Source of the DNA: Chaenocephalus aceratus
Taxonomy: Eukaryota > Chordata > Actinopteri > Perciformes > Channichthyidae
Assembly: GCA_023974075.1 (NCBI GenBank)
Contig: CM043789.1
Coordinates: 41,430,025 to 41,494,024 of the forward strand
Length of the DNA stretch: 64,000 bases
Direction of reading: 5' to 3'
Shown: positions 1 through 13,900 of the stretch, piece by piece
Layout of the letters: every line of letters begins with the position of its first letter
Numbering within the stretch: position 1 is the stretch's first letter
The notes under the pieces: generated by a model
The model's input: only the letters and a program-made list of their open reading frames with translations
Told to the model about the DNA's origin: nothing
Database searches by the model: none
Position numbers and translations under genes: made by a program

Positions 1-4
1 GTGT

Positions 5-45
<41 letters not shown>
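1..45. repeat. (TG)n microsatellite
   Basis: An almost pure TG tract that is cut by the left edge of the window. Confidence 0.95.
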
Positions 46-49
<4 letters not shown>

Positions 50-438
50 GTGGGGGTGAGACATGTCTCTTACAGATGTGAGAAAACGGCCATGTCTCGG
101 AGACGGTGTGAGGACGCTCTAATGGGCAGAATAGCATTACAGTTAGTTTGAAGTGAATTGAAGCTAATGTAATGAGTCGCGTCAAAGCAGGGCGTGCAAC
201 TGTGGGAAAAAAGAGCTTTCTGCAGCGCTCTGCGGACACACAAAATCTTGTAGGTATGTCCAGTCGGGTGAACTCTCTCTATCCTTTCGTCTCTTCGTTT
301 GTTGCGGTTTCCATGGGGATGGGGATAGGCTTGCATCAGCGGCCCAATAATTGCAGAGAGCCTGTCTGGATGTGACATGTCCTTTTCAGCCGGGCATTGT
401 TTGGATGTTGATTTACGTGTGTTTGTTGCACTTTACCA

Positions 439-487
439 CCTCCTCCTCCTCCTCCTCCCCACCTCCTCCTCCTCCTCCTCCTCCTCC
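439..487. repeat. (CTC)n trinucleotide repeat
   Basis: Two runs of CTC/TCC triplets separated by a short CCCCAC break. In one frame this reads as polyserine, but no gene context supports translation. Confidence 0.9.
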
Positions 488-599
488 AGCGGGGGTGGAG
501 AACCTTTTAAAGCATTGATGCAGAAAAGAACCAGAAAAGACGTCCCATTTGTCACACTTCCGGTTCCATCGTTTTTTGAACGTGTTTGTAGTTAGAAGC

Positions 600-1040
600 C
601 TGAATTACAGTCTGTGGTTGACGCAATCTTATGAAATGTTCACGTTTTGTTCTACGAAATAAAAAGGACAGTAAATACCCCAGTCGTGAATATCCAAAGC
701 TTCTATGTGTCATGACAAAATGTCATCACTCGCAGAAGACGTCTTTTTTTACCGTTCAGCTGTGATGTAGTTCGTTTAAAGTCTGACGTTAACTTTTTAG
801 TCCGTCGGCAATTGAATGTGCGCCTTAAAAATCACAACGTTGTGTATATTGTCGATTATTTTGCTGTACAAAACATGTAAGTATCATAAATGTGTGTTGG
901 CCACAAAGCTAGGGAGGATCGAGGGAAATCCCATTGCTTTTATTCGAGGAATCCGTAGCGTTGCTAACTTCCGAGTCAGCCGACAAAAATACGTCATGAA
1001 CGCTTCACTCTATTTCGGAAGACACGCTCGACTGTTTCTC
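600..1040 (+). repeat. Unnamed dispersed repeat, copy 1
   Basis: Diverged but collinear with 9266-10524 and about 47856-48180. Shared blocks include 'GTTCACG(C)TTTTGTTCTAC', 'TGTAGTTYGTTTA' followed by 'ACGTTARCTTTTTA', and a right end near 'TTCACTCTATT'. No coding capacity is recognised. It lies about 700 bp upstream of the cldn19 start codon and could contribute to the promoter region, but nothing here shows that it does. Confidence 0.6.
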
Positions 1041-1746
1041 ATTTTATAGCAACATGTCATTTTGATTTCTCCCTATGCTGTTTTTCTCTGTCTCTCTGTT
1101 TGAAACGCTGCTTGTTTCCCAACCAGCCCATCCCTCTTCCCGTCCAGCAGGCGTTCCTACAAGAAAGAGGGATCCAATCACAGCCCGGCCCTTCACCCCA
1201 TCCCTCAACGGTCAGCCTGTTAAGGACTTTTTGTGTTCACGTTCTTTTTTTCCTTTTTTTCTGCTACCCCTCATTGGGCCACTTGAGCCTGGAGCAGATG
1301 GAAAGATTGTAGTGCGGGGGAAAGTAAACCAGCAGCAGAGAGAGTGAAGATTGGAAGAAGCCATGCAGAGAGTGAGGCAGTGCAGCGACAATGCTTGATG
1401 AACTGAACCACTGACCACTTAAAAGGCTTTCTTTTCCACTTTGACTGAGCCCCAGAGAGATCAAGGAATCAGACAGGACAGTCTTAAGGGGAGACATCGT
1501 CCCAACTGATGGGCAAAAACCAGCTCGGGACTATTAAGAAATAAAAGAAAGATTTTCAGACGAGAGGATATCTACAGATGCAAGCAAAGAGTGACCAGAT
1601 AGAGAAGAAGTGAACAATACAAGTGACAGGATTGCTACAGGTGTGTCCACCAGGATTTGCTCAAAGACGACACACCAGAGTCGCAGTAAAACAGGGAGTG
1701 AGTGAGCGTGAGCAGACAGAAGTCCAGGGACAGAGCTTAGAGAAGG

Positions 1747-1969
1747 ATGGCCAACTCAGGGCTCCAGCTGTTGGGTTATTTCCTGGCGTTGGGCGGATGG
1801 ATCGGCATTATCTCCACCATCGCCTTGCCCCAGTGGAAGCAGTCTTCGTACGCCGGCGATGCCATCATCACGGCCGTGGGTCTGTACGAGGGGCTGTGGA
1901 TGAGCTGCGCCTCGCAGAGTACGGGACAGGTGCAGTGCAAGATCTTTGACTCCATGCTCTCGCTGGACA
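1747..1969 (+). CDS. cldn19: cldn19 exon 1: TM1 and first extracellular loop
   Basis: Encodes residues 1-74 plus the first base of codon 75. The ATG has a good Kozak setting (A at -3, G at +4), and the protein start [12 protein letters not shown] is identical to human claudin-19, which decides the start. Residues about 8-28 form the first membrane segment. The first extracellular loop carries the claudin signature W30 / GLW49-51 / C54 / C64, the cysteines forming the known loop disulfide. The donor is GACA|GTGAGT; reading on gives a non-claudin tail. The 223-bp coding length equals that of other claudin first exons. Confidence 0.96.
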
Positions 1970-4900
1970 GTGAGTACTTTGTTTTTATATTGGATCGACA
2001 TAACCCTCACTAACTCGTACTGGTTCAGGCCTTCGATTGCTTGTAGACTGTTTGGTTAAGCTAACCCTAACCCTAACCTAACCCTAACTCACACTACGAA
2101 ATGACATGATACGATGCAATACGATGATACTTTTATTGTCAGATCAAGTCTGAAAATGTTATCGCATCAGCTCCATTTGCAACATCAACAAGGACACATT
2201 TTAAGACAATAAACAAGGAAACAGAAACAATCACGTTTTTTCGCTAAACGTGCAATTGACCAGGGATTGAATCTACATTAGATTTGAAGATATAAATGAT
2301 AAAGGAATATTGTGAGTATGATAATTATCTTATTTGAAAAATCATATAATTAACAAAATGTGAAAGAAAATCTAAGTGGTTTTGAAGGGGAATAATTAAA
2401 GGATACTCCCTTGGCTTATTTGCCAGATGACGGTTCACCATAGTTTACATTTGGATAAGATCTGTTTGTAGACATCACAAAGAAAGGCTTGTTGCGTTTC
2501 TTTCTCTTTATTTAATCGCCTTTTTGATGAAGTTCGATGCGACGTGTCACGAGCCAAAGGATGATAAAAGAAAGATCCAGTGAAACCATCACCTTCAATC
2601 TGTCTTCCTAAATTCCCCCGGGTGAAATATCCATGACGATGTAATTCAAATCATAACAGTTATTGTAACTCGCCCATTATCTTGGCTGTTAAAAAATAAA
2701 GCGAGTAAACAAGTCCCCAAGCTCTCGCTATCTGGGACATATTAAACCCATAAGCTGTAAATCTCACTTAGAATGCTTCTGTTCAAATGAAAGCTCCAAA
2801 ACATCATGAAGTGTAATGTGTGAGGAGTGGGAGGGGGTCAGGAATGTGGGGTTAAGACATAAATTAGCTCCGAATATGAGCCTCTTGTCATCTCCAATCT
2901 GTAAATGGGACCTAGTGACTCATAATTAATGGCTCACAGATTATAGGAATCCATCCATCTAGTGTCTGCTTAAATCATCCTATTAGAGATTCTAATGAGA
3001 GACTACAGGGGGGGGGGGGTTCGGTTCAGAAGTCATTTTCATAAAACAATGAGCGCTTTTTGTCTGTGGCTATATGTGCTTTCTGCTGTGTGCTGTCACG
3101 CTTGCCTTGGAGCAACAAATGAGGCACTTTGCAAACATTTTGGTGTATATCAAAACACTTTCTGTGAGCTGGCCTCCCGTCTCCTTTGGTGCGTCGCGGC
3201 GATAAGAACGGCGTATTGTCTTTGCGTATGAATAGGGACTGTTTGGAGAAGAAAAGGGCAGTGTTGAGGCCAAACGCCAGAGATATTCCCAGAATGCACT
3301 GCGGCGTCCCCACACGCGCACATTGTTCCATTCGTCCATCAACACTGCCCGACTCAGTGTGAGGACAAACAGTGAGGAAATTCATCTTTAAGGGTTAAGG
3401 AGACAATACTGAAATCATCCGAGCATTCTTGATCAATCACAGGTTTTTTACTCAGGTGCTTCCCCCCCCGAGACAGATTATGAAACGGAGCAAGATGAGC
3501 ATCCAATCATGTGTCCAAGGGGTCAGAGACAGGCACACCGCAGGTCTGAATGTTGGTTAGAACACCCCGTTGGCGCGGGTTTGATCCGACCGATGTGAGT
3601 TCTACATTCGCAGCGGGATCAGCATGTGATGGAGGAGCTAATTGTTCACCAGACTGTGACTCCTAGCAGCCGCGGTGGAAACTGTTGGATCTGCTGCGGG
3701 TTGTGAACGCTCACAGAGAGAGAGACGATGATCAGTACAGAAGGATGGGTTTTATACTCAGATGAGTGCGAATGGTGGTGCTGAACGGACAGCGTTTCGG
3801 ACACATCTTAGCACGATGTTGAAGAAAACCTGATAAGATAACCTGCTTCTGCCAATCTGCTTGGTCACATTCGTAACCTTGAATCGTGCATTGTCGCCGG
3901 TTTTGCATCGTACATTCACGTCAAAGTCTCCCTCCCCTAAAGGAACTTGGGATTCATAAGATAAGGCAAGGCAATTTTATTTATATCGCACTTTTCAGCA
4001 CGTGGCGATTCAAAGTGCTTTACAGATTCAAAGCAAACGACATTTAAGAACAGATACAGCACACATACATTATTAAAAAGGCATTAGGACATGGATAAGG
4101 ACACGGTACTCCAAAACTTTAGATATTAGTAACCATAAAATCAGCCTGGTCAAGCAACTGTCCAATGTATTCAGGGTAACGCTATATGTACCTCATGGTT
4201 GACCAATCAGAATCAGGATCCATTATTCGGCAAAGAGACGGATAAAGACACAAATACAACAGTTGTGTTCAAATAATTAGTATGCATTAAAAGAGTGTGG
4301 CAGCGTTATACAAAATATAGTTAAACAAATAGAAAATAATAGTAGAGTAGCTGCCAAATGACGTTAGTGAATAGTATATTTCCTAGTACATACTGCACAT
4401 TGTTATTTTACAACATTGTTGGTGCAGCATTGGGAGTGCAGAAAGAATAGAAGTCAGCAATATCATGTTTACGAAACAGGGTTAGGGCCACACGTGACCA
4501 AACGATAAAAAAAATGTTTTAGAGTTCTGAGAAAAATGTTAGAAACGTCGATTTTTGTTGTTGTAGTGCATTGTTGCATAGTCACAAATAGTTACTGTGA
4601 CAAAAGGCTTGAGAATATAAATGTTACTCAAACAGAAGGAAACGGTGCACTTGACAACATGTTCAGCCATTGATTGATCTACAGTTGGTGCTGTGGTGAG
4701 TATTTGAGTTAGCAGTATGTGTGATAAAGACCTCTCTCTGATGAAGGCTACTCAGAGACTCCATCAAAAGAAACGGTGGAGCCATGAATCAGACTTCAAA
4801 GTTTGTTCCATCCTCCCCCCCCCCCCCCCCCCCCCTCCATCATAAGTCCCTTCAGATCTGCGTCTGAACTTCACTGCTGCGCCATGAATGATGGTGTGTG

Positions 4901-7900
4901 TGTTTTTGTCACACTGATAAATGATGACTTTAGGTTCCTGCCTGTTTGAAGACCTGACACACAGTCCTGTTCTGTTGCGTCCAGCTCAGCCTGGTGCTTT
5001 ATTCTTGATGTTGGAATTTGACAAAAACATCAACAGGTCCACTTGATTGTGTTATTGCCAAAGCTTTGAAGACCACGATGTGTGAGTGAAAACTCTGGTA
5101 CACACAATTGACAAACTCAACCATTGCTGATCTCGGATATCGTAGTTAAGGGGGTTTATAGAAACTTTAAGATTAGCGTGACTTTGACTTTGTTTCTGGT
5201 TAAGAGTGTAAGTTAAATCTTCACCTTGTAAACTTAAGATCCTCTTAATAGGTCTTTTGCCGACATTAGTCAAGCTTTCCTAATGTTGAAATAGACTTTC
5301 TAAATCAGTGGAAAACTTCATTCTTGAATTGGGAAACAGTTGACACAAACATATTCAATCAATGTTAACCCACTATCTTTTTTTCCATAGCTTTAAAGGT
5401 GGGGTAGGTCATTTTGGAGAAACCGGCTCGAGTGCGCTAGAATTTGAAAATACACAGCCGGATTAAATCTGCCACTTCCTCACAGAGCCCCTCCTCCAAC
5501 ACACAGGAACGCGCACATGACCAATGAGGGCACGAGATAAGTTTGTGCCCCGATGGAAGGCTGACAGGCAGGTAGGCCATCCAGTTACTTTAGCCGGCTC
5601 AGATGATTGGTCGTGCTTTTTACAGCGCCACAGCTTCCACAGATGATATTTTTTAATGGATTCTTTGTCAAAGCACTTCAGATATTCATTGCTATCGGGA
5701 TGTTAAGAGCATTCCATGGAATATAACAACAAGTGTACCTCGAGCCGGTTTCTCAAACGTACCTACCCCACCTTTAAGCTCTAGAAAAAGCCAATATATT
5801 TCTATACTAATCAATTACTTTCTATTTGAAATATCTGGCTGATTCTGGATATAATAGTAAAAGGCATTTGTTTTCTAGAACTTTAGAAGATAAGATTCTG
5901 GTAGACCTTTCTAGATAATGACGTTGGTTCTTGACCTTGTTAGCAGGCGTTTTGAGAATAACTTCTAAATAGTTCTTTCCTTGATGTTTGGCAGCTTTTC
6001 TTTTGTTTTTATCGTTTTTTTATCAACTCTTTCCACTCAAGGTTACCTTCCAGTATTCTTTTTACCTCCAGAACATTCTCAACTATCGACATGTCAATTT
6101 GTTTGACAAAGAATATTCACATGTAAACTTACAATCTTTTTTCTCCAGAATTTAAGATCCAAAAGCAAACTAGTGACAGACCGGAGCTTAAAACCTAACC
6201 CTAACCCAAACAATTAAAAAAGTACAAAGTGGAAATTGACCTTATGGTTTTCGTTAAAACATTTGATTTAAAGTGTTTGTGACTTTCTATGATTTCGTCC
6301 TAGCATTCCTCCTATTGTGTGAAAACACTGCTGTACACTTTGAGCCAATGTTATTTGAAGCTAACGCCTGTGACCTTGGCTGTTAACCCCGTATGAACGG
6401 CACAGTTCTGTTCACTTTAAAAACCCTTTAACTATTCTTCAGCCTTGTCAGATATCAGATCAGGATATTGGGCTTTGCGTGTTTACTTTCCACCGCCGCT
6501 GTGATTTCAATAATCCCCTTGCCTGTTGTAAATCAGTTTCTGACAGTATCATTAAGCGCTTTGCATCGCTTCGAACACGTCTGTGAGCGTTTGAGGCAGC
6601 ATCGTCTGATCACTGTGGCGACAGCGCCGTGAAAACAATCTTGCTTTGTGACAAAGCCACACTAATCCCACTGTGTGGAACATGTAAAGCAGGCCTCCTA
6701 CAGCTGCTCAGTGTGAGAGAGAGAGCTGTGTGTTTCATCTGTGTCTATTCCACCTACAGTCTGTGTGCAGATTGTGTGCATTTGTGTGTAAATATGTTCC
6801 TCCCACTAAGTTATGTGCGCGCCGAGGCCTGTGTGGGCGGCACATTCGATTTTTGAGAAGGCAAAACCACACTGGAATGATCGGGAGAAAGACTTGCAAG
6901 ATCATTTAAGGTCCTAAAAGTTGGAATTCCCCGGCTGCGAAACAGGACAGTTAAAAGTGTTTTTTCTCTGCTTCCTCTCTTTCTCCATTAAAATCATGCT
7001 AATTGGGAGTGCCACAGGGCTCTATTCTGGGGTCTCTGCGGTGGACTCTCCCTGATGAGCTTTCTGTCAGAAATGCATGCGGTCGCCCGTCAATCAGCAT
7101 GTGTAGCTTCATTCCTTTCTAATCATCACTTTAACGTCCAGAAATGTGTGTTTCATTCCAAGTGATGGACTGTTTCTCATCTCCTCACTCTTCCCTCTCC
7201 TCTCTTTCAAATCACTCTCCCTTTTTCCATATCTTCTTTTGCATCTCCGCCTCCTCCTTTTCCTTTCTTTATCTAGTCCACATCCAGACATGTCGGGCCC
7301 TAATGGTGGTGTCGGTGCTGCTGGGCTTCATGGGCATGATCATCAGCGTGGTGGGCATGAAGTGCACGAAAGTGGGAGATAACAACCCGACCACCAAATC
7401 CCGCATCGCTGTGACCGGAGGAGCTCTCTTCCTGCTCGCAGGTTAGGTTTCTGCTGCTCACGAAACCAATACATACTGCAGTGCATTCAGGAAGAGAGCG
7501 TCTGCTATTTTCCTTGCCTGAATCTCTCACCGGAGGTCTTCTTTAGTAATTAGAGTCCCTGCTGTAAACAGGAAGTGGTCATTTTAGACGCATTAGTCGC
7601 TGACCTCAGCCATAAACCACGAGCCCAGGGGAGAAAATTAACTCCATTCATTGCTGCAACTACAGGCTTAGCTAGTCGAGCATTAATGCAGCAATCTCAT
7701 TCATCTGTTGTCCCCCCACAGGTCTTTGCACCCTGGTGTCTGGTCCTGGTACGCCACTCAGGTGTCCCTATCAGTTCTTCAACCCAAATACACCTGCCCA
7801 ACGCAAGGTACGTGAAAGAACTGCTACGGCGAAATACCGCAAATCGAGAGATTAAACATGCAGCCGTCAGCATGTGGACATTTAAATTCTTACTTCATTA

Positions 7901-10900
7901 TAATTACAGTTTAGTAGCTAAGAAAATCAATTTGTGTATTCAAATAGTCTTGGACTGTTTTGAGGCATTGGACTAATGTCCCCAGTTTCTTATCAAAGTT
8001 CAGAACTTCAGATTATCCATAGGAGGGTTTGTGCGACACAAAGTACTCGGTTAACCAATTGGTTCGGCACTAGTAGACACTACATTATTTCATGTAAACA
8101 CAGTATAGCATTTTTCTTAATTTTTTTTTAATTATCTCAGGAATGACTTGTTTATGAAATAAAAAAAGAGTAAGAGACAAAAGTGTGTCTGAGTACCAGG
8201 AACAGATTTGGACTCCCAACTTGTAAAACATTCCAGTTTAGTCAATCGACCAACGCTTCACACTTTGATGCTCTGCTAACCCCCACACGGGTGCACATGG
8301 CAATTTACATGCAAACTACATTCTTACGTTAAATGTAATTGTTTACAGGAAACCACTCCGGTTAGGTTAAGGCAACAAAGCTTTTTGGTTTAGAAAAAGA
8401 TTTGGGTTTGTGTTAAAGTAAATTGTGTACTTGACACAAGTAGTTGAGAAGTAGTCTTGGTGTAATAGACTGTTTTGTCTATATGCTGCAGTTGATATTC
8501 TTTGGTATGTATGCAAAAAAACATATTTAATTTTGTCTTAATTTACATTATTTAATTTCATATTCTGTTCTTGTTCATATCCCATATTCTATTGGCATGT
8601 ATATAGACTGTGTGCACTATTTTGTATTTTATTATGTTGCATTGTTGGAGGAGCTCAGGTCAGAAGTCATTGCCATTTCTACATCTATATTGCTTAAAGT
8701 ACTTAACCAGGTCTTCCTTTTACCCTCCAATGACCCAGAGTCAATATGATAACAAATGGCAAACATTAAAACCCACAGCCATACCGGACAACTGTCACCC
8801 TAACAGCCTCCCCTCCTCTCTCTCTCTCTTACAGGTATGAGTTCGGCTCGGCCCTGTTCGTGGGCTGGGCCGCGGCCAGTCTGACGGTGCTGGGCGGCGG
8901 CCTGCTGTGCTGCTCCTGCTCTAAAGAGGACATGCGAGGGCAGCAGTATTACCGCCAATCACAGCCCTCCACAACCAGGGAGTACGTGTAACCCCCACCC
9001 CCTCCCAGCAGCCACTCAAACAGAGAGCATCGGACACGCTCCACCTCAAATTATACCTGTTTCAGAAACAAAAAACAAAGAGACTATCGAGTGTACATAC
9101 ATGACATTTATGTAGGACTCACACACTGCCATGACAACAGACACAGGGACACACACAGTTACACTCAAGCACAACATCCACCAGTTGTCTATTGGTGGCA
9201 AACACCTTAAATAACCTCCATATTGTATGTCAATCATCCATCTTATAATGATTTAATAGAGTTTCAATAGAGTGGTGCAGTAATGAGTCCAGACGCGTAA
9301 ATGAGTTCCCTCGAGATCAATAACATAAGGTGAACAAAAGCTTAAGAGATGTTCACGCTTTGTTCTACAACATAACATACGTCAGTAAATACCTCACTCA
9401 TGAATGCGGCCTTTACGGGTCGCTCGTTTAATCTCAATGAGTCTTTACCTGGTTAACCCTTAGATGCATACGTGGGTCTTTTTGGACCCGGTGAGGTGGT
9501 TTTCTTGAAGTATCTTTGGAATTACATTTTTTTATCATTTCATATTCCAGCTATTCCTCAAAAATATGTTTTGGATATCATGCCATTCAAATTGTTATTA
9601 GACACCTTCTGTCCTTGAGCTGTAGATAGCATAATGGTTCTCAGAGTAGGGAAGTTCTTGTGTGACTGTGTATGAGTCTCCCAGTAGCCAACAGCTCTGT
9701 GGCCTTGAAGCGCCTGGGAATATAATCAAAGGAGAGTAGAATAGAAGAATAAAGCACATCTCAGGAAATAAGAAGCATTTGGTTTAAGCATATAAGGATA
9801 TAATAAAAATTTCCACTACACATTTAAATTTTAAATTTTATATATTTTAAGAAATTGTAGTTTTTGTATTACTACCCCAAGCTTCCATAAGTGGGTCAAA
9901 AATGACCCGCATGCATTTTCTATGGGATCCTATGGGAACACGTTTTTTTTCAAAATGTAAATTTTTTTTATAAATAGTGAAAAATTAAATATAAGATATT
10001 TCTAGTGTGAACCAAAATATAATATTAAATATTATACAACTGATTGTTCTTAACCAAAATGACAAAAATTGCATAAATACACATATTATTCTAATACGGG
10101 TCCTTTTTGACCCACTTATGGAAGAGTGTAGAGTCACTCGTGCATCTACGGGTTAAATAAAGGATATAATATAATGTCCGAAGCTTATATGTGTCATAAA
10201 AACAGTAACTTAATTAGACTATGAAATGCCTTTAGCTTAGTGTCGGTGACATGAAGTAATATGACCGCGATGTAGTTTGTTTATAGCCTAACGTTAGCTT
10301 TTTAATTCTGGTGATTCAAGTTACGCTTCAAAAATAAAATAATTGTGTAAATATGTGGGGATTGAACATAACGCGTTAGCATCTTAAACGTTTGCCAAAT
10401 GCTTATTTTCTGCAATATTTCAAAATCCAATGGAAAAATGCTGTTACTTTTTAATAAGGGCGCCCTAGCGATGCTAACTTCTGGGTCCGCATACAAAAAA
10501 CCATAGTCCCTGCATCACTCTATTGTGAACGGAAACCGCTCATGTCATTATTTATCGACCTCAAGTACGTAAGTGCAGCTGCTATAATTTCACCACAAAA
10601 ACTCACACTTTAAAATAAAAAGGTAACAAATCAAAGATACATGTAAAGTGTACCAAAGCAGAGAGAATGGACATGGAGCTAGAAATAACGATACTGCAGA
10701 CATTTGCTGAACGTTCATTAGCACGTCCTTTGCTTCCTGGTTGGAGCTGCATCTGTGTATTGCCTCCATATTGCTTTGTGTATTCACTCTCCACTGGTGC
10801 AGTTACATTGTGTGAAGGGTAAGCCCTTACTTCAACACTACAGGCAGTAACTAACCTAAGCCAAATAGAAGAATGATGTTCATAACACATTTGCAGAAAT

Positions 10901-13900
10901 AAATTAACTGCCTGATTTTGCTTGATGAAAAAAGAGTGGGAAGCCCATTCTGAAGTCATTGAGAAGTCAGAAGGGCCCTAAGAAATCAGCCAATAAAATA
11001 CCCACCAATTAGTGGTTTTTATTTGTTGACTGTAAACTGTCTCCGGATTATAAAACCACTCCATAATTCAAGAAGAAATCACCAGGACTTGATCGCAGTA
11101 GCCTAATGAAGACTGTTTACAGTAGGCTACTTGTGATTAGCATAACCAAAATGACCACGAGGACGCAGGTAGGTTCAGCGTCCTGAATAATTAAGGCCTC
11201 AGGCAGCCATTATTTTTTATTTCTGACAAACGTGCTGCCTGAAAAAGTTCTCAAATGGTCCACAATAGTGTAAAACCAGTGCTTCTCAAACTTGTGTCAG
11301 TAATGTCCCCTTTGAAACGTTTTCTCAGCCAAGTACCCCCTGACCGACCCAGAACATTTTTGATCGAAAAAGCCTACATAAATAATTACTATATAGTGAT
11401 GTTCCCTCAGTGTGAGATGTATTAACTCCTTCATGCATGAATTAAAACAAATTAAGGATATTTTCATTTTATGCATGAAAAAAATAACATTTTATAAAAC
11501 AGATTTTTCCAAGGAGTTTTTCAACTGAACAAAATGATATATTGTGAAAAACTATAAAATACAATACACACAGGTGGTTCTAGGAATATTTTATATAACA
11601 TTGTGTTTTCTATTTAACTTATTGTACTAAGATTATTTTTGTAATCATGCATGGGTTTTTATTAGCCTTCCTTTTATTTTTTTAAATCTCACGTACCCCC
11701 TGCAGTACCCCAACGTACCCCTAGGGGTCCGCGTACCCCCATTTGAGAATCACTGGTGTTAAACGACCATTTGAGCATGAAGACACAATGTGAACTGCAA
11801 GAGTGGAGATGAATTGTTGTTGTTAAAGACTTTGATGAAGTATGAATGCTGTTAATGATAATTTCATCATTTTACGCTTCACTAAACACAAGCAGACGCT
11901 CTCACCAACACGTATCACCAAATGCTCCATCTCCTAACACCGCCATTCCACATTCATACAATCCTTTTAATCTCCTGTAAAACCGACACAGTCTAATCTA
12001 ATACATGTTATCCTCAAACACGGGTAATCTCACTGTGGATCATAAACTACTCTACACTCGTACACAGAGAGTTAATATAAGCTAGCATGAAGCTTAAAAC
12101 AGCTGTGATTTAAAAAGCGCCTCACATTAGAGCCTATAAACCTCAACGTTGGGCTTAATTGACTCTTGAGTTCCCTCGTAATGCTCCCTCATACATATCC
12201 CTTGTTCCTGTTTCTGAGAGAGCCTGTCTATCACTGTTCCAGATAATAAAGCCATTCACTTTTCTCAGAATTGCTTCCCTTCCCCCCATTTCCGGCCTCT
12301 CTTCTCGGTAGACACTTGTTTCTCGAGTGCTCTGTTTTGTCAGATTGGGTTGGGGGGGTTCTCAGGTCAATAGAAAAAAATCCCAGCGCCCTTTAAATAA
12401 AAGGGGGATGTCAGTCGTCGCTGGTCTGTCATTCGCAGCTGTGCTTTGAATAGGGATTGCGCAACAACAAGTCTGATGAAAACTGTAAAGCTAAGTCCGA
12501 AGAAAACAAACCTTGCAGCTCTAGATATACATTGAGCTGGGTTTCTCATCTAACTCTCACAAAGAAAGCTAATAACATATTTTAAAAAAGTGGCTACAAC
12601 AACATATATTTTGTAGTTTCCCATCATTATTAATATCATTTGACATTTGTCCTCTCTTAAAACTGTAGATTACCAAAATGTAGCATCCTCTTCTTGCTAA
12701 TTGGTTGCGGTGGAATTGTCAAAATAAATCAGGTCCTCTGTCGTTTCATCACCGCTGTTGCTTACGGTGAAACATGTCATGGGGTTAAGGGAAGACGTGG
12801 AAGAGAATTCATTAAGACGGATGTTATTGATGTGCTGTGTGAGGAAACTATAATTCTCCGTACAGCAGACTTATATTTAGCGCATCAGGATACTTTAACC
12901 CGTGCGCTCCAATGTTGTTGTTTTATGAACGTGGACAGCAGTGAAACATATATTCTCCATTACCACGGTTGGTAATGAAGTGAAAAGCAATGGTAGCTAA
13001 TTCTCGCCCTCTTGTCCACACGTATTAATCCACAGGACTCACCATTCAAACATCTAAAAAAAAAGTTTAAGAAGCCCCACACAACTCAGCCAACACTTCG
13101 AAATGTTGACTTTATCTGATCATTTCACAGTAATCAGCATCGCGTTCATATTTAGTCTTTTCGTTTAATGTGGGGCTGAAAGTAAAAAAGATATTAGCAG
13201 TTGGATAAGTTATGGCATACATTGAGTTTAGGGTTAATAATGATAATAATAATAATAATACATGAGACATATATTATGCTTTTCTAAAAACTCAAAGACG
13301 CTTTGACAAAGAATAAAAACAACAAAAAACAAAGAAAAATACAAAAAGAGATAAACAGAAAGGAGGGCGGGGGGGTGGTCAGTGGTTGAATGCAGTGTTG
13401 AGCAGGTGGGTTTTGAGTGATGTTTTGAATGTGGTGAGGGAGGGTCCCTGAAGGTTTAGGGTTATGCTTAAACAATCTCATAGGCTGTTTCCGTGAATGC
13501 CCGAAAGTCCTTTCACGCAAAACCTTGCGGTATTGTGGGGCAGCATTTTCTTCTTTCCTTTAGTTGAGGAAGGTCCAGTATTTCCTAAGCTAAAGGGGAT
13601 AATAAAGACAGCATTGAAGCTCCTTTCCTTATCCTTTAAAGCAGGGGTGTCAAACTCAAGGCCCGCGACTTCATTTCATGTGGCCCCTCAAGAGATTGCA
13701 AAGAATATAATATGTTTATTACGGTTACATGCCGATTTACAGAAGCACGTTGCCCATAAACTACATATCCCACAATGCATCTGAAAGTTGACTTTTTTCT
13801 CAAATTTGACTTTTTTCTCAGAACAAGTTTTTTGCTCAGAATTTGACTTATTTTCTTGAAAATATAATTTTTTTTAGAATTAGATTTTTTTTAAATAATT

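Larger units (their letters stand above)
46..1746 (+). other. cldn19 upstream region and 5'UTR
   Basis: No coding gene is seen here. The stretch lies directly upstream of the claudin start codon and must hold at least part of the promoter and 5'UTR. The transcription start and any non-coding 5' exon cannot be placed from sequence alone. It contains a CTC trinucleotide repeat (439-487) and a copy of a dispersed repeat (about 600-1040). The roughly 400 bases before the ATG are purine-rich and free of obvious repeats, as expected of a 5'UTR. Open frames in this stretch have no recognisable domain. Confidence 0.5.
1970..7276 (+). other. cldn19 intron 1
   Basis: A 5.3-kb intron. It holds a short CCCTAA-type telomere-like run (about 2062-2092), a repeat-like block near 2108-2240, an L2-type LINE tail (about 3962-4110), a poly-C run (about 4816-4836) and a TTAA-flanked inverted-repeat element (5397-5773). 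The stretch about 2820-3010 is repeat-poor and contains a TAATTAATGG homeodomain-type core, so it is a candidate regulatory element. No extra exon is recognised. Confidence 0.8.

Noticed and set aside
1623..1949. 108-aa frame overlapping cldn19 exon 1
   Set aside because: It is in another frame of the claudin exon and has no recognisable domain.
7575..7976. 133-aa frame over cldn19 exon 3
   Set aside because: It reads through the intron on both sides in a frame that does not encode the claudin sequence. It is open only by chance.
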